DNA of 64,000 nucleotides from Leifsonia sp. Root4. GTDB lineage: Bacteria > Actinomycetota > Actinomycetes > Actinomycetales > Microbacteriaceae. Below are positions 47,484 to 55,714 of the stretch, piece after piece (positions within the stretch are counted from its first letter, which is position 1; every line of letters begins with the position of its first letter). The notes beneath the pieces are model-generated. The model did no database searches. It had not been told where the DNA came from and was given only the letters and a program-made list of their open reading frames with translations. The stretch lies in contig NZ_LMDN01000003.1 in NCBI RefSeq assembly GCF_001425085.1, positions 227,089-291,088 on the forward strand, written 5' to 3'. A program made the translations under genes and the position numbers.

Positions 47484-48218
47484 TCAGCGTGCGGCGAGGA
47501 ACTCCGCGAAAGTCTGCCGCCCGTACGGCGTGCCGGGAACGAGATTGTGGCCGGCGCGGAAGGCGCGAACCGTGGCACCGGGAATCGACAGCGTGCGCAC
47601 TGTCCTGCGCCCCGAGTGCGCCTCCTGGTAGAGCCGGCCGAACTCGGCGGCGGTGCGCACCTCGGGGCCGCCGATGTCGGCTGCACGGCCCGTCGCGCCG
47701 GTGTGCACCAGCTCGACGAGCCGTTCGGCGACCTCGCCGGCCGCGATCGGCTGCGCGGAGAACGGGGGCGCGAGGAGCACGGGGAGCGCGCGCTGGGTGT
47801 GGAAGATCTGCTCGATCAGGGTGTGGAACTGGGTCGCGCGCAGCAGCGCGAACGGCAGCCCTGATCCCTCGATGGCGCGCTCAGCCGCCAGCTTGCCGCG
47901 GTAGTAGCCGAGCGGGATCGCGTCGACGCCGACAATCGAGATGTAGACGATCCGGGGCGCTGCGCCTGCTCTGGCTCGTGCGGCATCCAGCAGCGCCCTC
48001 GTGATGTCGAGGTCGTTGCGATAGCCCGTCGCCAGGTGCAGCACCGTGTCGATGCCGTCGAGCGCCTCGGCCAGGCCGGCGCCGCTCCGGAGGTCGCCCG
48101 TGATCAGCCCTGGCCCCTGCCGGCGGCTGAGGACGCGGGGCTCGATGTCCACGGCGCGAAGTCGTTTGACCACTGCGCGGCCCAGATTGCCGGTTCCCCC
48201 GGTCACAAGCACGTTCAC
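47484..48218 (-). CDS. NAD(P)-binding NmrA-like/SDR family protein
   Basis: Atypical short-chain dehydrogenase (244 aa). The N-terminal MNVLVTGGTGNLGRAVV is the glycine-rich NAD(P) motif, and VYISIVGVDAIPLGYYRGKLAAER carries a YxxxK-like pair. These proteins may be oxidoreductases or redox sensors (NmrA type); the substrate is not evident. GTG 48218 is supported by TAGAGT plus six bases. Confidence 0.85.
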   Translation of the reverse strand: MNVLVTGGTGNLGRAVVKRLRAVDIEPRVLSRRQGPGLITGDLRSGAGLAEALDGIDTVLHLATGYRNDLDITRALLDAARARAGAAPRIVYISIVGVDAIPLGYYRGKLAAERAIEGSGLPFALLRATQFHTLIEQIFHTQRALPVLLAPPFSAQPIAAGEVAERLVELVHTGATGRAADIGGPEVRTAAEFGRLYQEAHSGRRTVRTLSIPGATVRAFRAGHNLVPGTPYGRQTFAEFLAAR

Positions 48219-48224
48219 GCTGCG

Positions 48225-48230
48225 ACTCTA
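48225..48230 (-). promoter_or_regulatory. -10 box of the NmrA-like gene (leaderless)
   Basis: Minus-strand TAGAGT, six bases, GTG at 48218. Confidence 0.5.
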
Positions 48231-48294
48231 CGCCAGCGGTGCGCCCGTACGACCGCGTGCGGCGAGGGGCGGCCCCGACACGACCGGCGCGGGG

Positions 48295-48300
48295 GATAAT
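48295..48300 (+). promoter_or_regulatory. -10 box of recO-uppS
   Basis: GATAAT, five bases, GTG at 48306; probably a leaderless mRNA. Confidence 0.5.
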
Positions 48301-48305
48301 TGACT

Positions 48306-49040
48306 GTGCCTGTCTATCGTGATGAAGCCGTTGTGCTCCGCACCCACAAGTTGGGTGAAGCGGACCGCATCGTCACACTGCTGACCCGGCGGCACGGCAA
48401 GGTGCGTGCGGTCGCCAAGGGCGTGCGGCGCACCGCATCGAAGTTCGGCTCTCGCCTGGAACCGTTCATGGTCGCCGATCTGCAGCTGTACGAGGGCCGC
48501 ACCCTGGACGTCATCACCCAGGCCGAGACGATCGGTGCGTACGGCGCGCTGATCGCCGAGGACTACCCGAGCTACACCGCGGCGACGGCGATGGCCGAGA
48601 CCGCCGACAAGCTCACGGAGTCTGAGGGCTCGCTGCAGCAGTACCTGCTGCTCGTCGGCGCGCTGCGCTCGCTCTCCAAGCGTGAGCACAACTCGAGCCT
48701 CACCCTCGACTCCTATCTTCTGCGGGCGCTCTCCATGGCCGGCTGGGCGCCGAGCTTCCACGACTGCGCCCGCTGCGGTCTGGCCGGGCCGCACGAGCAC
48801 ATGGTGGTGCAGATTGGCGGCGTCGTCTGCGCCGACTGCTCGCCCCCCGGTTCTCCGCGCCTCGACACCGAGACGATCGGCCTGCTCGGCGCCCTGCTCG
48901 AGGGCAACTGGGCCGTCGCCGACGCGGCGCCGGAGAACACGGCATCCCGAGCCAGCGGCGTCGTCGCCGCGTACACCCAATGGCACCTGGAACGCGGGCT
49001 GCGCTCGCTCTCCCACGTTTCGCGAGAAAGCAGCGTATGA
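48306..49040 (+). CDS. recO: DNA repair protein RecO
   Basis: Recombination mediator (244 aa from GTG 48306) that loads RecA with RecR. The N-terminal OB fold starts [23 protein letters not shown]; the C-terminal part contains the four-Cys cluster CARCGLAG and VVCADC, likely zinc-binding. A TTG at 48300 in frame would add two residues, but lies in the promoter. The stop overlaps the uppS ATG. Confidence 0.93.
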   Translation: MPVYRDEAVVLRTHKLGEADRIVTLLTRRHGKVRAVAKGVRRTASKFGSRLEPFMVADLQLYEGRTLDVITQAETIGAYGALIAEDYPSYTAATAMAETADKLTESEGSLQQYLLLVGALRSLSKREHNSSLTLDSYLLRALSMAGWAPSFHDCARCGLAGPHEHMVVQIGGVVCADCSPPGSPRLDTETIGLLGALLEGNWAVADAAPENTASRASGVVAAYTQWHLERGLRSLSHVSRESSV

Positions 49041-49840
49041 CCCCGAAGCCCTTCACTCACAAGGATGCCGTCGCCTACAAGCCCCTGGATTGGACCGGCA
49101 TCCACCCGCCGGCGATTCCGGCGAAGGCGGTGCCAGAGCACGTCGCGGTGGTGATGGACGGCAACGGCCGTTGGGCCAACGCCCGCGGCCTCACCCGCGT
49201 CGAGGGGCACAAGGCGGGGGAGGCGGCGCTGCTCGACGTCGTCGCCGGTGCGATCCAGATCGGCGTCAAGCACCTCAGCGTGTACGCGTTCTCGACCGAG
49301 AACTGGAAGCGCTCACCCGATGAGGTGCGCTTCCTGATGGGCTTCAACCGCGACGTGCTGCACCGCCGCCGCGACCAGCTCAACGAGTGGGGCGTTCGGA
49401 TCCGCTGGGCCGGCCGGAAGCCCAGACTCTGGGCGTCCGTCATTAACGAGCTGCAGTACGCCGAGAAGCTCACCGCCGGCAACTCCACGATGACGCTCAC
49501 GATGTGCGTGAACTATGGCGGCCGGAACGAGATCACGGATGCCGTGCGCGCACTGGCCGAGGATGTGGCCGCCGGCAGGCTGAAGCCCTCCGCGATCACC
49601 GAGAAGGCGATCGCGAAGAAGCTGTACAACCCGGAGATGCCCGACGTCGACCTGTTCGTGCGTAGCTCGGGGGAGCAGCGCACCTCGAACTTCCTGCTCT
49701 GGCAGTCGGCCTACGCCGAGATGGTGTTCCTGGACACGCTGTGGCCGGACTTCTCCCGGGTGGATCTGTGGCGCGCCGTCGAGCTGTACGCCGCACGCAC
49801 GAGGCGATTTGGCGGGGCCGTCGACGCGCCGAGCGCCTGA
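49037..49840 (+). CDS. uppS: isoprenyl transferase (cis-prenyl diphosphate synthase)
   Basis: Makes the polyprenyl (C50/C55) diphosphate carrier used for cell-wall synthesis; 267 aa. The catalytic block [24 protein letters not shown] has the essential Asp, followed by [14 protein letters not shown] and the C-terminal [24 protein letters not shown]. The chain length of the product cannot be read with confidence. Co-translated with recO. Confidence 0.93.
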   Translation: MTPKPFTHKDAVAYKPLDWTGIHPPAIPAKAVPEHVAVVMDGNGRWANARGLTRVEGHKAGEAALLDVVAGAIQIGVKHLSVYAFSTENWKRSPDEVRFLMGFNRDVLHRRRDQLNEWGVRIRWAGRKPRLWASVINELQYAEKLTAGNSTMTLTMCVNYGGRNEITDAVRALAEDVAAGRLKPSAITEKAIAKKLYNPEMPDVDLFVRSSGEQRTSNFLLWQSAYAEMVFLDTLWPDFSRVDLWRAVELYAARTRRFGGAVDAPSA

Positions 49841-49841
49841 G

Positions 49842-50462
49842 CTACTCCGACTCGGAGTTGTTGACGGTGTCGACGCTCTCGGCGCCGTCGACGGGCTCCG
49901 TGTCGGCCGAAGCGGTCGCCGGGCGGAGGCGCTCGCGCAGCACGTCGCGGGCCTGCTGGGCGGCCTGGCGCACGGACTTCTCCGGATCGCGGAGGCGCTG
50001 GGCGATCGTCTCGACGTGCTCCTCCGTGCCCTGAGCCGCGAGGGCGTGCAGGGCGGCGGCGCGGACGCGCGGGTTCTCGTCGGTCGTCAGGCGCACCAGC
50101 TTGGGCGCGACCTGCAAGTCGCGCAGCAGCACGACCTTGGCGCACATCTCGCGCACGCGCCAGGCCTGGTTGCTGAGGCCGACGACGATGTAGGGAGCGG
50201 CCGCGTCATCCCAGACGTGCAGCAGGGCGCGTGCGCCCCAGAGCTCCGGCCAGTACAGGGCGGGTGCGCCGTCGAGGATCCCGAGGGCGTGGCGCCCACC
50301 GGCGTAGAGCAGGAAGTCTTTGCCCGCGTTCTTGGCGCGCAGCAGGGCGATGGCGTTCTGGGCCACGACCTCCTCGCCGTAGTGGTCGACGGCGGCGGCG
50401 ATGCGCTCTCCCGTCGGCAGGTCGAGGGGAATGTCGGGGTGCGGGTTGAGTTTGTTTGCCAT
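49842..50462 (-). CDS. HEAT-repeat domain protein of unknown function
   Basis: Predicted cytosolic protein (206 aa). The middle and C-terminal halves contain two HEAT-like units (AWRVREMCAKVVLLRDLQVAP and DENPRVRAAALHALAAQGTEE, then DPEKSVRQAAQQARDVLRE), ending in an acidic Ser/Glu tail. Likely a protein-interaction scaffold. The stop is one base from the uppS stop (convergent). A TACAGT box lies about ten bases before the ATG. Confidence 0.75.
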   Translation of the reverse strand: MANKLNPHPDIPLDLPTGERIAAAVDHYGEEVVAQNAIALLRAKNAGKDFLLYAGGRHALGILDGAPALYWPELWGARALLHVWDDAAAPYIVVGLSNQAWRVREMCAKVVLLRDLQVAPKLVRLTTDENPRVRAAALHALAAQGTEEHVETIAQRLRDPEKSVRQAAQQARDVLRERLRPATASADTEPVDGAESVDTVNNSESE

Positions 50463-50536
50463 GGCACTGCCAACTGTATCTGGCCGAGCTGGGTGCCGAG
50501 GGAATACAGCGGCAGCGCCGCCGGTTGGACCCTGTT

Positions 50537-51211
50537 GTGAGTGAACCCATCAAAATTGACGTCTGGTCCGACATCGCCTGCCCCTGGTGCTTCATTGGCA
50601 AGCGCAAGTTCGAGGGCGGTGTCACCGAGTTCCAGCAGGATGCCGATGCCCCAGAGGTGATCGTGGAGTATCACAGCTTCGAGCTGGCCCCCGATACCCC
50701 CGTCGACTTCGAGGGCAGCGAGATCGACTTCCTCGCCAAGCACAAGGGCATGCCGGCCGAGCGCGTCGGAGAGATGCTCGAGCACGTCACCGGCGTCGCG
50801 GCATCCGTCGGCCTCGAGTACAACTTCGACATCCTGCAGCACACCAACACCGTCAAGGCCCACCAGCTTCTGCACTACGCCAAGGCACAGGGCATTCAGC
50901 TGAAGGCCGTCGAGCGTCTGCTCAGCGCCTACTTCACAGAGGGCCGCCACCTCGGCCGGGTCGAGGACCTTGCCGATCTCGGCGCAGAGCTCGGCCTGGA
51001 CCGCGACGACGTGATCCGCTCGCTGAACGAGGACGAGTACCTCGCCGCCGTGCGCGCCGACCAGGCGCAGGCGCAGCAGTTTGGTATCAACGGCGTGCCG
51101 TTCTTCGTGATCGACGGCAAGTACGGTCTGTCGGGCGCGCAGGATGCTGGTACTTTTGCACAAGTTCTGCAGCAGGTGCGGAGCGAACGAACCGAGGAGA
51201 TTTCCGCATGA
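50537..51211 (+). CDS. DsbA family oxidoreductase (FrnE-like)
   Basis: Thioredoxin-fold protein (224 aa) without a signal peptide, so cytosolic. IKIDVWSDIACPWCFIGKRKFE holds the CPWC active site, and the C-terminal INGVPFFVIDGKYGLSGAQ has the cis-Pro loop. This is the FrnE/2-hydroxychromene isomerase-like DsbA group, with roles in disulfide chemistry under oxidative stress in some species. GTG 50537 is chosen because upstream residues do not resemble the family. Its stop overlaps the ATG of a 40-aa Cys-rich gene. Confidence 0.87.
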   Translation: MSEPIKIDVWSDIACPWCFIGKRKFEGGVTEFQQDADAPEVIVEYHSFELAPDTPVDFEGSEIDFLAKHKGMPAERVGEMLEHVTGVAASVGLEYNFDILQHTNTVKAHQLLHYAKAQGIQLKAVERLLSAYFTEGRHLGRVEDLADLGAELGLDRDDVIRSLNEDEYLAAVRADQAQAQQFGINGVPFFVIDGKYGLSGAQDAGTFAQVLQQVRSERTEEISA

Positions 51212-51330
51212 GCGAGAACACCATCACCACCGAGTCCGTTACCCGCAAGCCCCTCATTCAGCTGACCGACGTGTCGGCTGAGGCCACGGCCGAGGCCGGC
51301 TGCTGTGGCGGCGGTAGCTGCGGCGTCTAG
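51208..51330 (+). CDS. small Cys-rich protein (CCGGGSC)
   Basis: A 40-aa protein whose ATG overlaps the stop of the DsbA-family gene (ATGA). The N-terminal 30 residues are polar (MSENTITTESVTRKPLIQLT), and the last ten are AGCCGGGSCG-V, with three Cys in a Gly-rich tail. No known family was recognised. The Cys cluster suggests metal binding or a thiol partner of the adjacent oxidoreductase; this is inference. A strong terminator follows 12 bases later, which supports it as the last gene of the operon. Confidence 0.75.
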   Translation: MSENTITTESVTRKPLIQLTDVSAEATAEAGCCGGGSCGV

Positions 51331-51341
51331 TTCTTGATCTG

Positions 51342-51376
51342 AAACGGGGCATCGCCGATTCGGCGGTGCCCCGTTT
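51342..51376 (+). terminator. terminator after the Cys-rich gene
   Basis: Sixteen-base arms (51342-51357 and 51361-51376) with one wobble and a three-base loop, finishing in TTTT. Confidence 0.88.
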
Positions 51377-51670
51377 TCGCGCGCGCGGGGCGTGCTCCGG
51401 ATGCCGCCCGCTCTCACGGCCCGTGCGGTTTTCCCGGGCCTCGACAGGTTTGGCTTCGGGGGCGGCCTCGTTCCTCGGCTGCTCCCTCGAGCCAGCGTGA
51501 GAATGCACGTCGGTTCGAGCGAGCGATGCTTTTCCGCACGCTGGCTCGAGCGAGCGGCGCCGCGACGAAGGAGCAGCGACGCACGCGAAGCCCTGAGCGG
51601 ATCCGCCAAAACCGCAGCCGCGCCTGCCAGTGCGCGCGCGACCGGCGTTGAGGCTGTCGGTGCGCGGGGC
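51377..51670. other. gene-free stretch holding repeat R4
   Basis: About 290 bases between the terminator and the VOC promoter. It contains the cleanest copy of the inverted-repeat family and nothing else recognisable. Confidence 0.65.
51453..51605 (+). repeat. dispersed inverted-repeat element R4 (best copy)
   Basis: 153 bp. The left half (51453-51499) runs from GCTTCGGGGGCGGCCTCG to CTCGAGCCAGCGTG. The right half (51537-51605) runs from CACGCTGGCTCGAG through GCGACGAAGGAGCAGCGACG to GAAGCCCTGAGCGGATCCG. The inner 14-base arms are perfect and the outer GCTTCG/CGAAGC ends also pair; between them the halves align imperfectly. Confidence 0.85.
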
Positions 51671-51676
51671 TAGCGT
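51671..51676 (+). promoter_or_regulatory. -10 box of the VOC gene (leaderless)
   Basis: TAGCGT, six bases (TGAACC), ATG at 51683. Confidence 0.55.
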
Positions 51677-51682
51677 TGAACC

Positions 51683-52078
51683 ATGACAGTACGTATTGAC
51701 CTCATCGGATTCGTCGTCGCCGACATGGCGCGCTCACTCGAGTTCTATCGCCGGCTCGGCCTCGACATCCCGGCGGGCGCCGAGAGCGAGGACCACGTCG
51801 AGATCACGCTGCCCGGCGGCATCCGCCTCGGCTGGGACACCATCGACGTCGTGAAGAGCTTCGACCCGGAGTGGACGGCCCCCGTCGGCGGCCACCGCAT
51901 GGTTCCGGCATTCCTCTGCGATTCGCCGGCCGAGCTCGACCAGCTCTTCGCCGACCTCGTCGCCGCGGGCGCCGAGGCGCACAAGGAACCGTGGGACGCG
52001 TTCTGGGGCCAGCGCTACGCGATCCTGCGCGACCCGGACGGCAACTCGGTGGAACTCTTCGCTGCGCTGCCCGAGTAA
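51683..52078 (+). CDS. VOC (glyoxalase/bleomycin resistance) family protein
   Basis: Single-domain vicinal-oxygen-chelate protein (131 aa) with two beta-alpha-beta modules: IDLIGFVVADMARSLEFYRRLGL at the start and the closing YAILRDPDGNSVELFA. Members are metal-dependent lyases/dioxygenases or antibiotic-binding proteins; this one cannot be assigned further. Convergent with the next gene, four bases apart. Confidence 0.87.
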   Translation: MTVRIDLIGFVVADMARSLEFYRRLGLDIPAGAESEDHVEITLPGGIRLGWDTIDVVKSFDPEWTAPVGGHRMVPAFLCDSPAELDQLFADLVAAGAEAHKEPWDAFWGQRYAILRDPDGNSVELFAALPE

Positions 52079-52082
52079 CGGC

Positions 52083-52499
52083 CTACCCGGCTCCGAATTC
52101 CGGAAGGACTTCCGCGAAGTCCCACACCTCGCGCTGCAACCGCGCGCACATTTCCGCGCCGTCGCGCAGCCAGTCGAGCCGGGCCTGCTCCGAGCTCCAC
52201 TCCGAGGAGTCGAGGCATTCGTCGTCCCAGCGTTGCTGCCAGCGTCGCAGCGCGTCGGCGAGCGGTGTGCTCAGTTCGAGATCGGCGGCGGTCACGGTGT
52301 AGTTGCCGCTTCCGTTCTCCCAGAGCGGGTAGTCGCGGCCGTAGTCGGGGAACATGCGGATGAAGCGGAGCCGGCCCGACCGCTTCATTGCGGCACGCCG
52401 GATGGCTTGCTCGGCGCTCGCGTACGGCGGCACGGCGATCTCCTCCTGCGTGACCGGGTCCACCACCCAGTGCACGTCCGAGCCGGCCACCGCGCCCAT
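52083..52499 (-). CDS. conserved-looking hypothetical protein
   Basis: 138 aa, no recognised domain. It begins MGAVAGSDVHWVVDPVTQEEI and is rich in Trp (seven or so) and charged residues, with long amphipathic stretches such as LADALRRWQQRWDDECLD. It starts four bases after the YbaK-like stop, so it is probably co-transcribed with it. No signal peptide or membrane segment. Confidence 0.7.
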   Translation of the reverse strand: MGAVAGSDVHWVVDPVTQEEIAVPPYASAEQAIRRAAMKRSGRLRFIRMFPDYGRDYPLWENGSGNYTVTAADLELSTPLADALRRWQQRWDDECLDSSEWSSEQARLDWLRDGAEMCARLQREVWDFAEVLPEFGAG

Positions 52500-52503
52500 G
52501 CCG

Positions 52504-52998
52504 CTACTCGGGTTCGCTGATATCGGCGACGATCGCGCCGAACGCCTCGATCAGTGCATCGGCGTCGACGAAGGCGCTGAAGCCGTGGGCGCCTGCACCC
52601 ATCGCCACGCGCTGGCCGGCGATGCCGGCATCCGCGTAGACGGGCCACTCGGTGCTCGAACCGAGCGGAGTGATCGTGCCGCGCTCGTAGCCGGTTGCGG
52701 TGAGGGCCTGCGTGGCATCCGGCAACTGCAGCTTGTTCACGCCGACGACGGCACGCAGCTTCGGCCAGGAGATTTTGCGCCCGCCGGGCACGAGAGCGAA
52801 GAGGAAGGTACCGTCCGCACGCTTCACGACGAGCGTCTTCACGATGCCCGACGGCTCGATGCCGAGCAGTGCGGCGGCCTCGGCGAGGCTGTTCGCGGCC
52901 GGGCGCGTGATGATCTCGACGTCGAGTCCGCGCGCCGCGGCATCCGCAGCAACCCTGTCGGTGCCACTCAGTACGCTCGAATCAGCCTGCTCGGCCAT
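52504..52998 (-). CDS. YbaK/EbsC family aminoacyl-tRNA deacylase
   Basis: Single-domain trans-editing protein (164 aa), hydrolysing mischarged tRNA such as Cys-tRNA(Pro). Seen: EAAALLGIEPSGIVKTLVVKRADG with the family Lys, ALVPGGRKISWPKLRAVVG, and GYERGTITPLGSSTEWPVYAD. GAAGGGGG lies 6 bases before ATG 52998. Divergent from dusB. Confidence 0.88.
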   Translation of the reverse strand: MAEQADSSVLSGTDRVAADAAARGLDVEIITRPAANSLAEAAALLGIEPSGIVKTLVVKRADGTFLFALVPGGRKISWPKLRAVVGVNKLQLPDATQALTATGYERGTITPLGSSTEWPVYADAGIAGQRVAMGAGAHGFSAFVDADALIEAFGAIVADISEPE

Positions 52999-53040
52999 GG
53001 AGCCCCCTTCACAGAGAATTGTCTGGGAGAATCGAAGAAC

Positions 53041-54201
53041 ATGTCTGCCTCCTCCACACTAAGCCCAGCGCCCCGCCTTGCGATCGGACCGCTCGAACTC
53101 GACGTTCCCGTCGTGCTCGCGCCGATGGCTGGCATCACGAACACGGCATTCCGCAGGCTCTGCCGCGAGTACGGTGCCGGCCTCTATGTGAGCGAGATGA
53201 TCACCTCACGCGCCCTCGTCGAGCGCACCCCGGAGTCGATGCGGCTGATCACGCACCACGAGAGCGAGACCACCCGCTCCATCCAGCTCTACGGTGTCGA
53301 CCCCAAGACGGTCCGCGAGGCCGTGACGATGCTGGTCGCCGAGGACCGTGCAGACCACATCGACCTGAACTTCGGATGCCCGGTGCCCAAGGTCACCCGC
53401 AAGGGCGGCGGCGCCGCGCTCCCGTGGAAGCTCGAACTCTTCCGGCAGATCGTCGAGGGCGCCGTGGAGGCCGCCGGAGACATCCCGCTGACGGTCAAGA
53501 TGCGCAAGGGCATCGACCCCGACCACCTCACCTACCTCGAGGCCGCCAAGGCCGCCGAGGGTGCAGGCGTCGCCTCGATCGCCCTGCACGCGCGCACGGC
53601 GAGCGAGTTCTACTCCGGCCAGGCCGACTGGTCCGCCATCGAGAAGCTCAAGAACACCATCACCGGCACGCCGATCCTCGGTAACGGCGATATCTGGTCG
53701 GCCGCAGACGCGCTGCGCATGGTGCGCGAGACCGGCTGCGACGGCGTCGTCGTCGGCCGCGGCTGCCTCGGCCGCCCGTGGCTGTTCGGCGACCTCGCCG
53801 CCGCCTTCCGCGGTGAAGACGTGCTGTTCCAGCCGAACCTCGGCCAGGTCGCGGAGGCATTCCGGCGGCACGCCGAACTGCTGGTCGAGTTCTTCGAAGA
53901 CGAAGACCGCGGATGCCGCGACGTACGCAAGCACGTTGCCTGGTACTTCAAGGGCTACCCGGTCGGCGGCGAGCTGCGCGCCCGCATGGCCACCGTCGAG
54001 TCGCTGCAGTCACTCGATGACCTGCTCGGCACGTTGGATTGGGACCAGCCCTACCCGGGTGAGGGCGCGGAGGGCCCGCGCGGTCGCGCCGGAACCCCCA
54101 AGACCCCGTCGCTGCCGGACAAGTGGCTCGAGTCACGCGACATCGACGGCATTCAGCGCAGCAACCTGACCGAGGGCGAGGGTGACACCAGTGGCGGTTG
54201 A
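53041..54201 (+). CDS. dusB: tRNA-dihydrouridine synthase (DusB type)
   Basis: FMN enzyme (386 aa) reducing uridines in the tRNA D-loop. TIM barrel with VVLAPMAGITNTAFRRLC at the start, the active-site Cys in IDLNFGCPVPKVTRKGGG, and the FMN-binding GNGDIWSAADALRM and DGVVVGRGCLGRPWLF. ATG 53041; the much longer upstream frame is not coding. The end overlaps the next gene by 20 bases. Confidence 0.94.
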   Translation: MSASSTLSPAPRLAIGPLELDVPVVLAPMAGITNTAFRRLCREYGAGLYVSEMITSRALVERTPESMRLITHHESETTRSIQLYGVDPKTVREAVTMLVAEDRADHIDLNFGCPVPKVTRKGGGAALPWKLELFRQIVEGAVEAAGDIPLTVKMRKGIDPDHLTYLEAAKAAEGAGVASIALHARTASEFYSGQADWSAIEKLKNTITGTPILGNGDIWSAADALRMVRETGCDGVVVGRGCLGRPWLFGDLAAAFRGEDVLFQPNLGQVAEAFRRHAELLVEFFEDEDRGCRDVRKHVAWYFKGYPVGGELRARMATVESLQSLDDLLGTLDWDQPYPGEGAEGPRGRAGTPKTPSLPDKWLESRDIDGIQRSNLTEGEGDTSGG

Positions 54202-55465
54202 ACACCTGCCGGGCAATGCCCTCTTCGGCGGATACAGCGAGTACGACTCCGAGCGCGCACTGCCGGAGCAGCACTCCTCACGGCGCAGCGACTTCGCCCG
54301 CGACCGCGCCCGCCTGCTGCACTCCAGCGCGCTCAGGCGCCTCGCCGCAAAGACACAGGTGCTGAGCCCGACCGCCGGTCTCGACTTCGCCCGCAACCGA
54401 CTGACCCACTCACTGGAGGTGGCGCAGGTCGGCCGCGAGCTGGCATCCAGCCTGGGCCTCGACCCGGATGTCGTCGACACCGCGTGCCTCGCCCATGACC
54501 TCGGCCACCCGCCGTTCGGCCACAACGGCGAGAAGGCGCTCAACGTCTGGGCCGACGATGTCGGCGGCTTCGAGGGCAACGCCCAGACGCTGCGCCTGCT
54601 CACCCGTCTGGAGCCGAAGGTCTTCGGGCCTGACGGTCAGAGCTACGGGCTCAACCTGACCCGCGCGAGCCTCGACGCCAGTTGCAAGTACCCCTGGCCG
54701 GACACGAGCTCCGTCGCCGACCCGAGCGGCCGGGCCAAGTTCGGCTTCTACCGCGACGACATCGGCGTCTTCACGTGGATGCGCGCAGGCGCCCCCGAGC
54801 GCCGGCTCTCGATCGAGGCGCAGGTGATGGACCTCTCCGACGACATCGGCTACTCGGTGCACGACTTCGAAGACGCCATCGTCAACGGCTACATCGACGT
54901 CAGCGCCCTCGGTGACCGGGTCGACCACGACGCCCTCGTCACCTCAATGTACGAGTGGATCGGCGGGGCACACAGCCACGACGAGCTCATCGCCGCCTTC
55001 GACCGGCTCGACTCCCTCGACGGTTGGCCGAGCAGCTGGGATGGCAGCCGCCGCGACCAGGGCCGGCTGAAGAACCTGACCAGCCAGCTGATCGGCCGCT
55101 TCGCACACGCAGCCACCGAGGCAACCAGGGCCGCGTTCCCGATGGCCAGCCTGATCCGCTTCGACGCCGACGTCATCGTGCCCCGTGAGATCCAGGCGGA
55201 AATCGCCGTGCTCAAGGGCATCGTCGCCGCCTTCGTGATGTCGAAGAACGCCAGACAGCCGATCTACGCGCAGCAGCGCGAGGTGCTCACTGAGCTCGCC
55301 ACCGTGCTCCACGACAGCGGCGAGCAGCACCTCGACACGGGATTCGCGGGGGACTGGCGCGCAGCATCGGACGATGCCGCCCGCAAGCGCGTCATCGTCG
55401 ACCAGGTGGCCAGCCTCACCGACCAGTCGGCGCTGGCCTGGCACGAGCGCCTGGTGCAGCACTAG
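54182..55465 (+). CDS. deoxyguanosinetriphosphate triphosphohydrolase-like protein
   Basis: HD-domain dNTPase (427 aa), hydrolysing dNTPs to nucleosides and triphosphate. Metal motifs: RNRLTHSLEVAQVGR (His), and CLAHDLGHPPFGHNGE (HD). The C-terminal domain is typical of dgt-like actinobacterial proteins. GTG 54182 or GTG 54191 are both possible; both lie inside the dusB end, indicating coupling. Confidence 0.92.
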   Translation: MTPVAVEHLPGNALFGGYSEYDSERALPEQHSSRRSDFARDRARLLHSSALRRLAAKTQVLSPTAGLDFARNRLTHSLEVAQVGRELASSLGLDPDVVDTACLAHDLGHPPFGHNGEKALNVWADDVGGFEGNAQTLRLLTRLEPKVFGPDGQSYGLNLTRASLDASCKYPWPDTSSVADPSGRAKFGFYRDDIGVFTWMRAGAPERRLSIEAQVMDLSDDIGYSVHDFEDAIVNGYIDVSALGDRVDHDALVTSMYEWIGGAHSHDELIAAFDRLDSLDGWPSSWDGSRRDQGRLKNLTSQLIGRFAHAATEATRAAFPMASLIRFDADVIVPREIQAEIAVLKGIVAAFVMSKNARQPIYAQQREVLTELATVLHDSGEQHLDTGFAGDWRAASDDAARKRVIVDQVASLTDQSALAWHERLVQH

Positions 55466-55510
55466 CGCAATATCCGTCTCGTGGCGGAGGCGGCCCGCCG
55501 CGGATGCCTG

Positions 55511-55516
55511 CAGGCT
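55511..55516 (+). promoter_or_regulatory. possible -10 box of the 56-aa gene (leaderless)
   Basis: CAGGCT, six bases, ATG at 55523. Confidence 0.35.
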
Positions 55517-55522
55517 TGGCGT

Positions 55523-55693
55523 ATGAGCCAAGCCTTCTTCACGCCGGGAGCCGAGGTGATCACACCGCGTGGACGCGGCGCGGTCATCGATGTCCGGGCC
55601 ACTCCCTCCGGCAAGTTCGTCTTCGGGGTCGAGGATGTCACCGGTGAGGTGAGCTACTTCACCGAGAAGGCTCTCCGGCTCGCACAGAGCTGA
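55523..55693 (+). CDS. small hypothetical protein (56 aa)
   Basis: Starts MSQAFFTPGAEVITPRGRGA. The pattern of short beta-strand-like segments (VIDVRATPSGKFVFGVEDV) and the TPRGRG turn resemble small SH3-like/KOW barrels, but no family was recognised. It is between dgt and the convergent amidohydrolase, with its own possible leaderless promoter. Confidence 0.65.
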   Translation: MSQAFFTPGAEVITPRGRGAVIDVRATPSGKFVFGVEDVTGEVSYFTEKALRLAQS

Positions 55694-55714
55694 TATCGGC
55701 CGCGGCAACACGCT

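Noticed and set aside
46209-51605. Genomic island bounded by repeats R3 and R4
   Set aside because: Genes between them (recO, uppS, TRIC and others) are ordinary core genes with the same base composition as their surroundings, and there is no integrase or att-like direct repeat.
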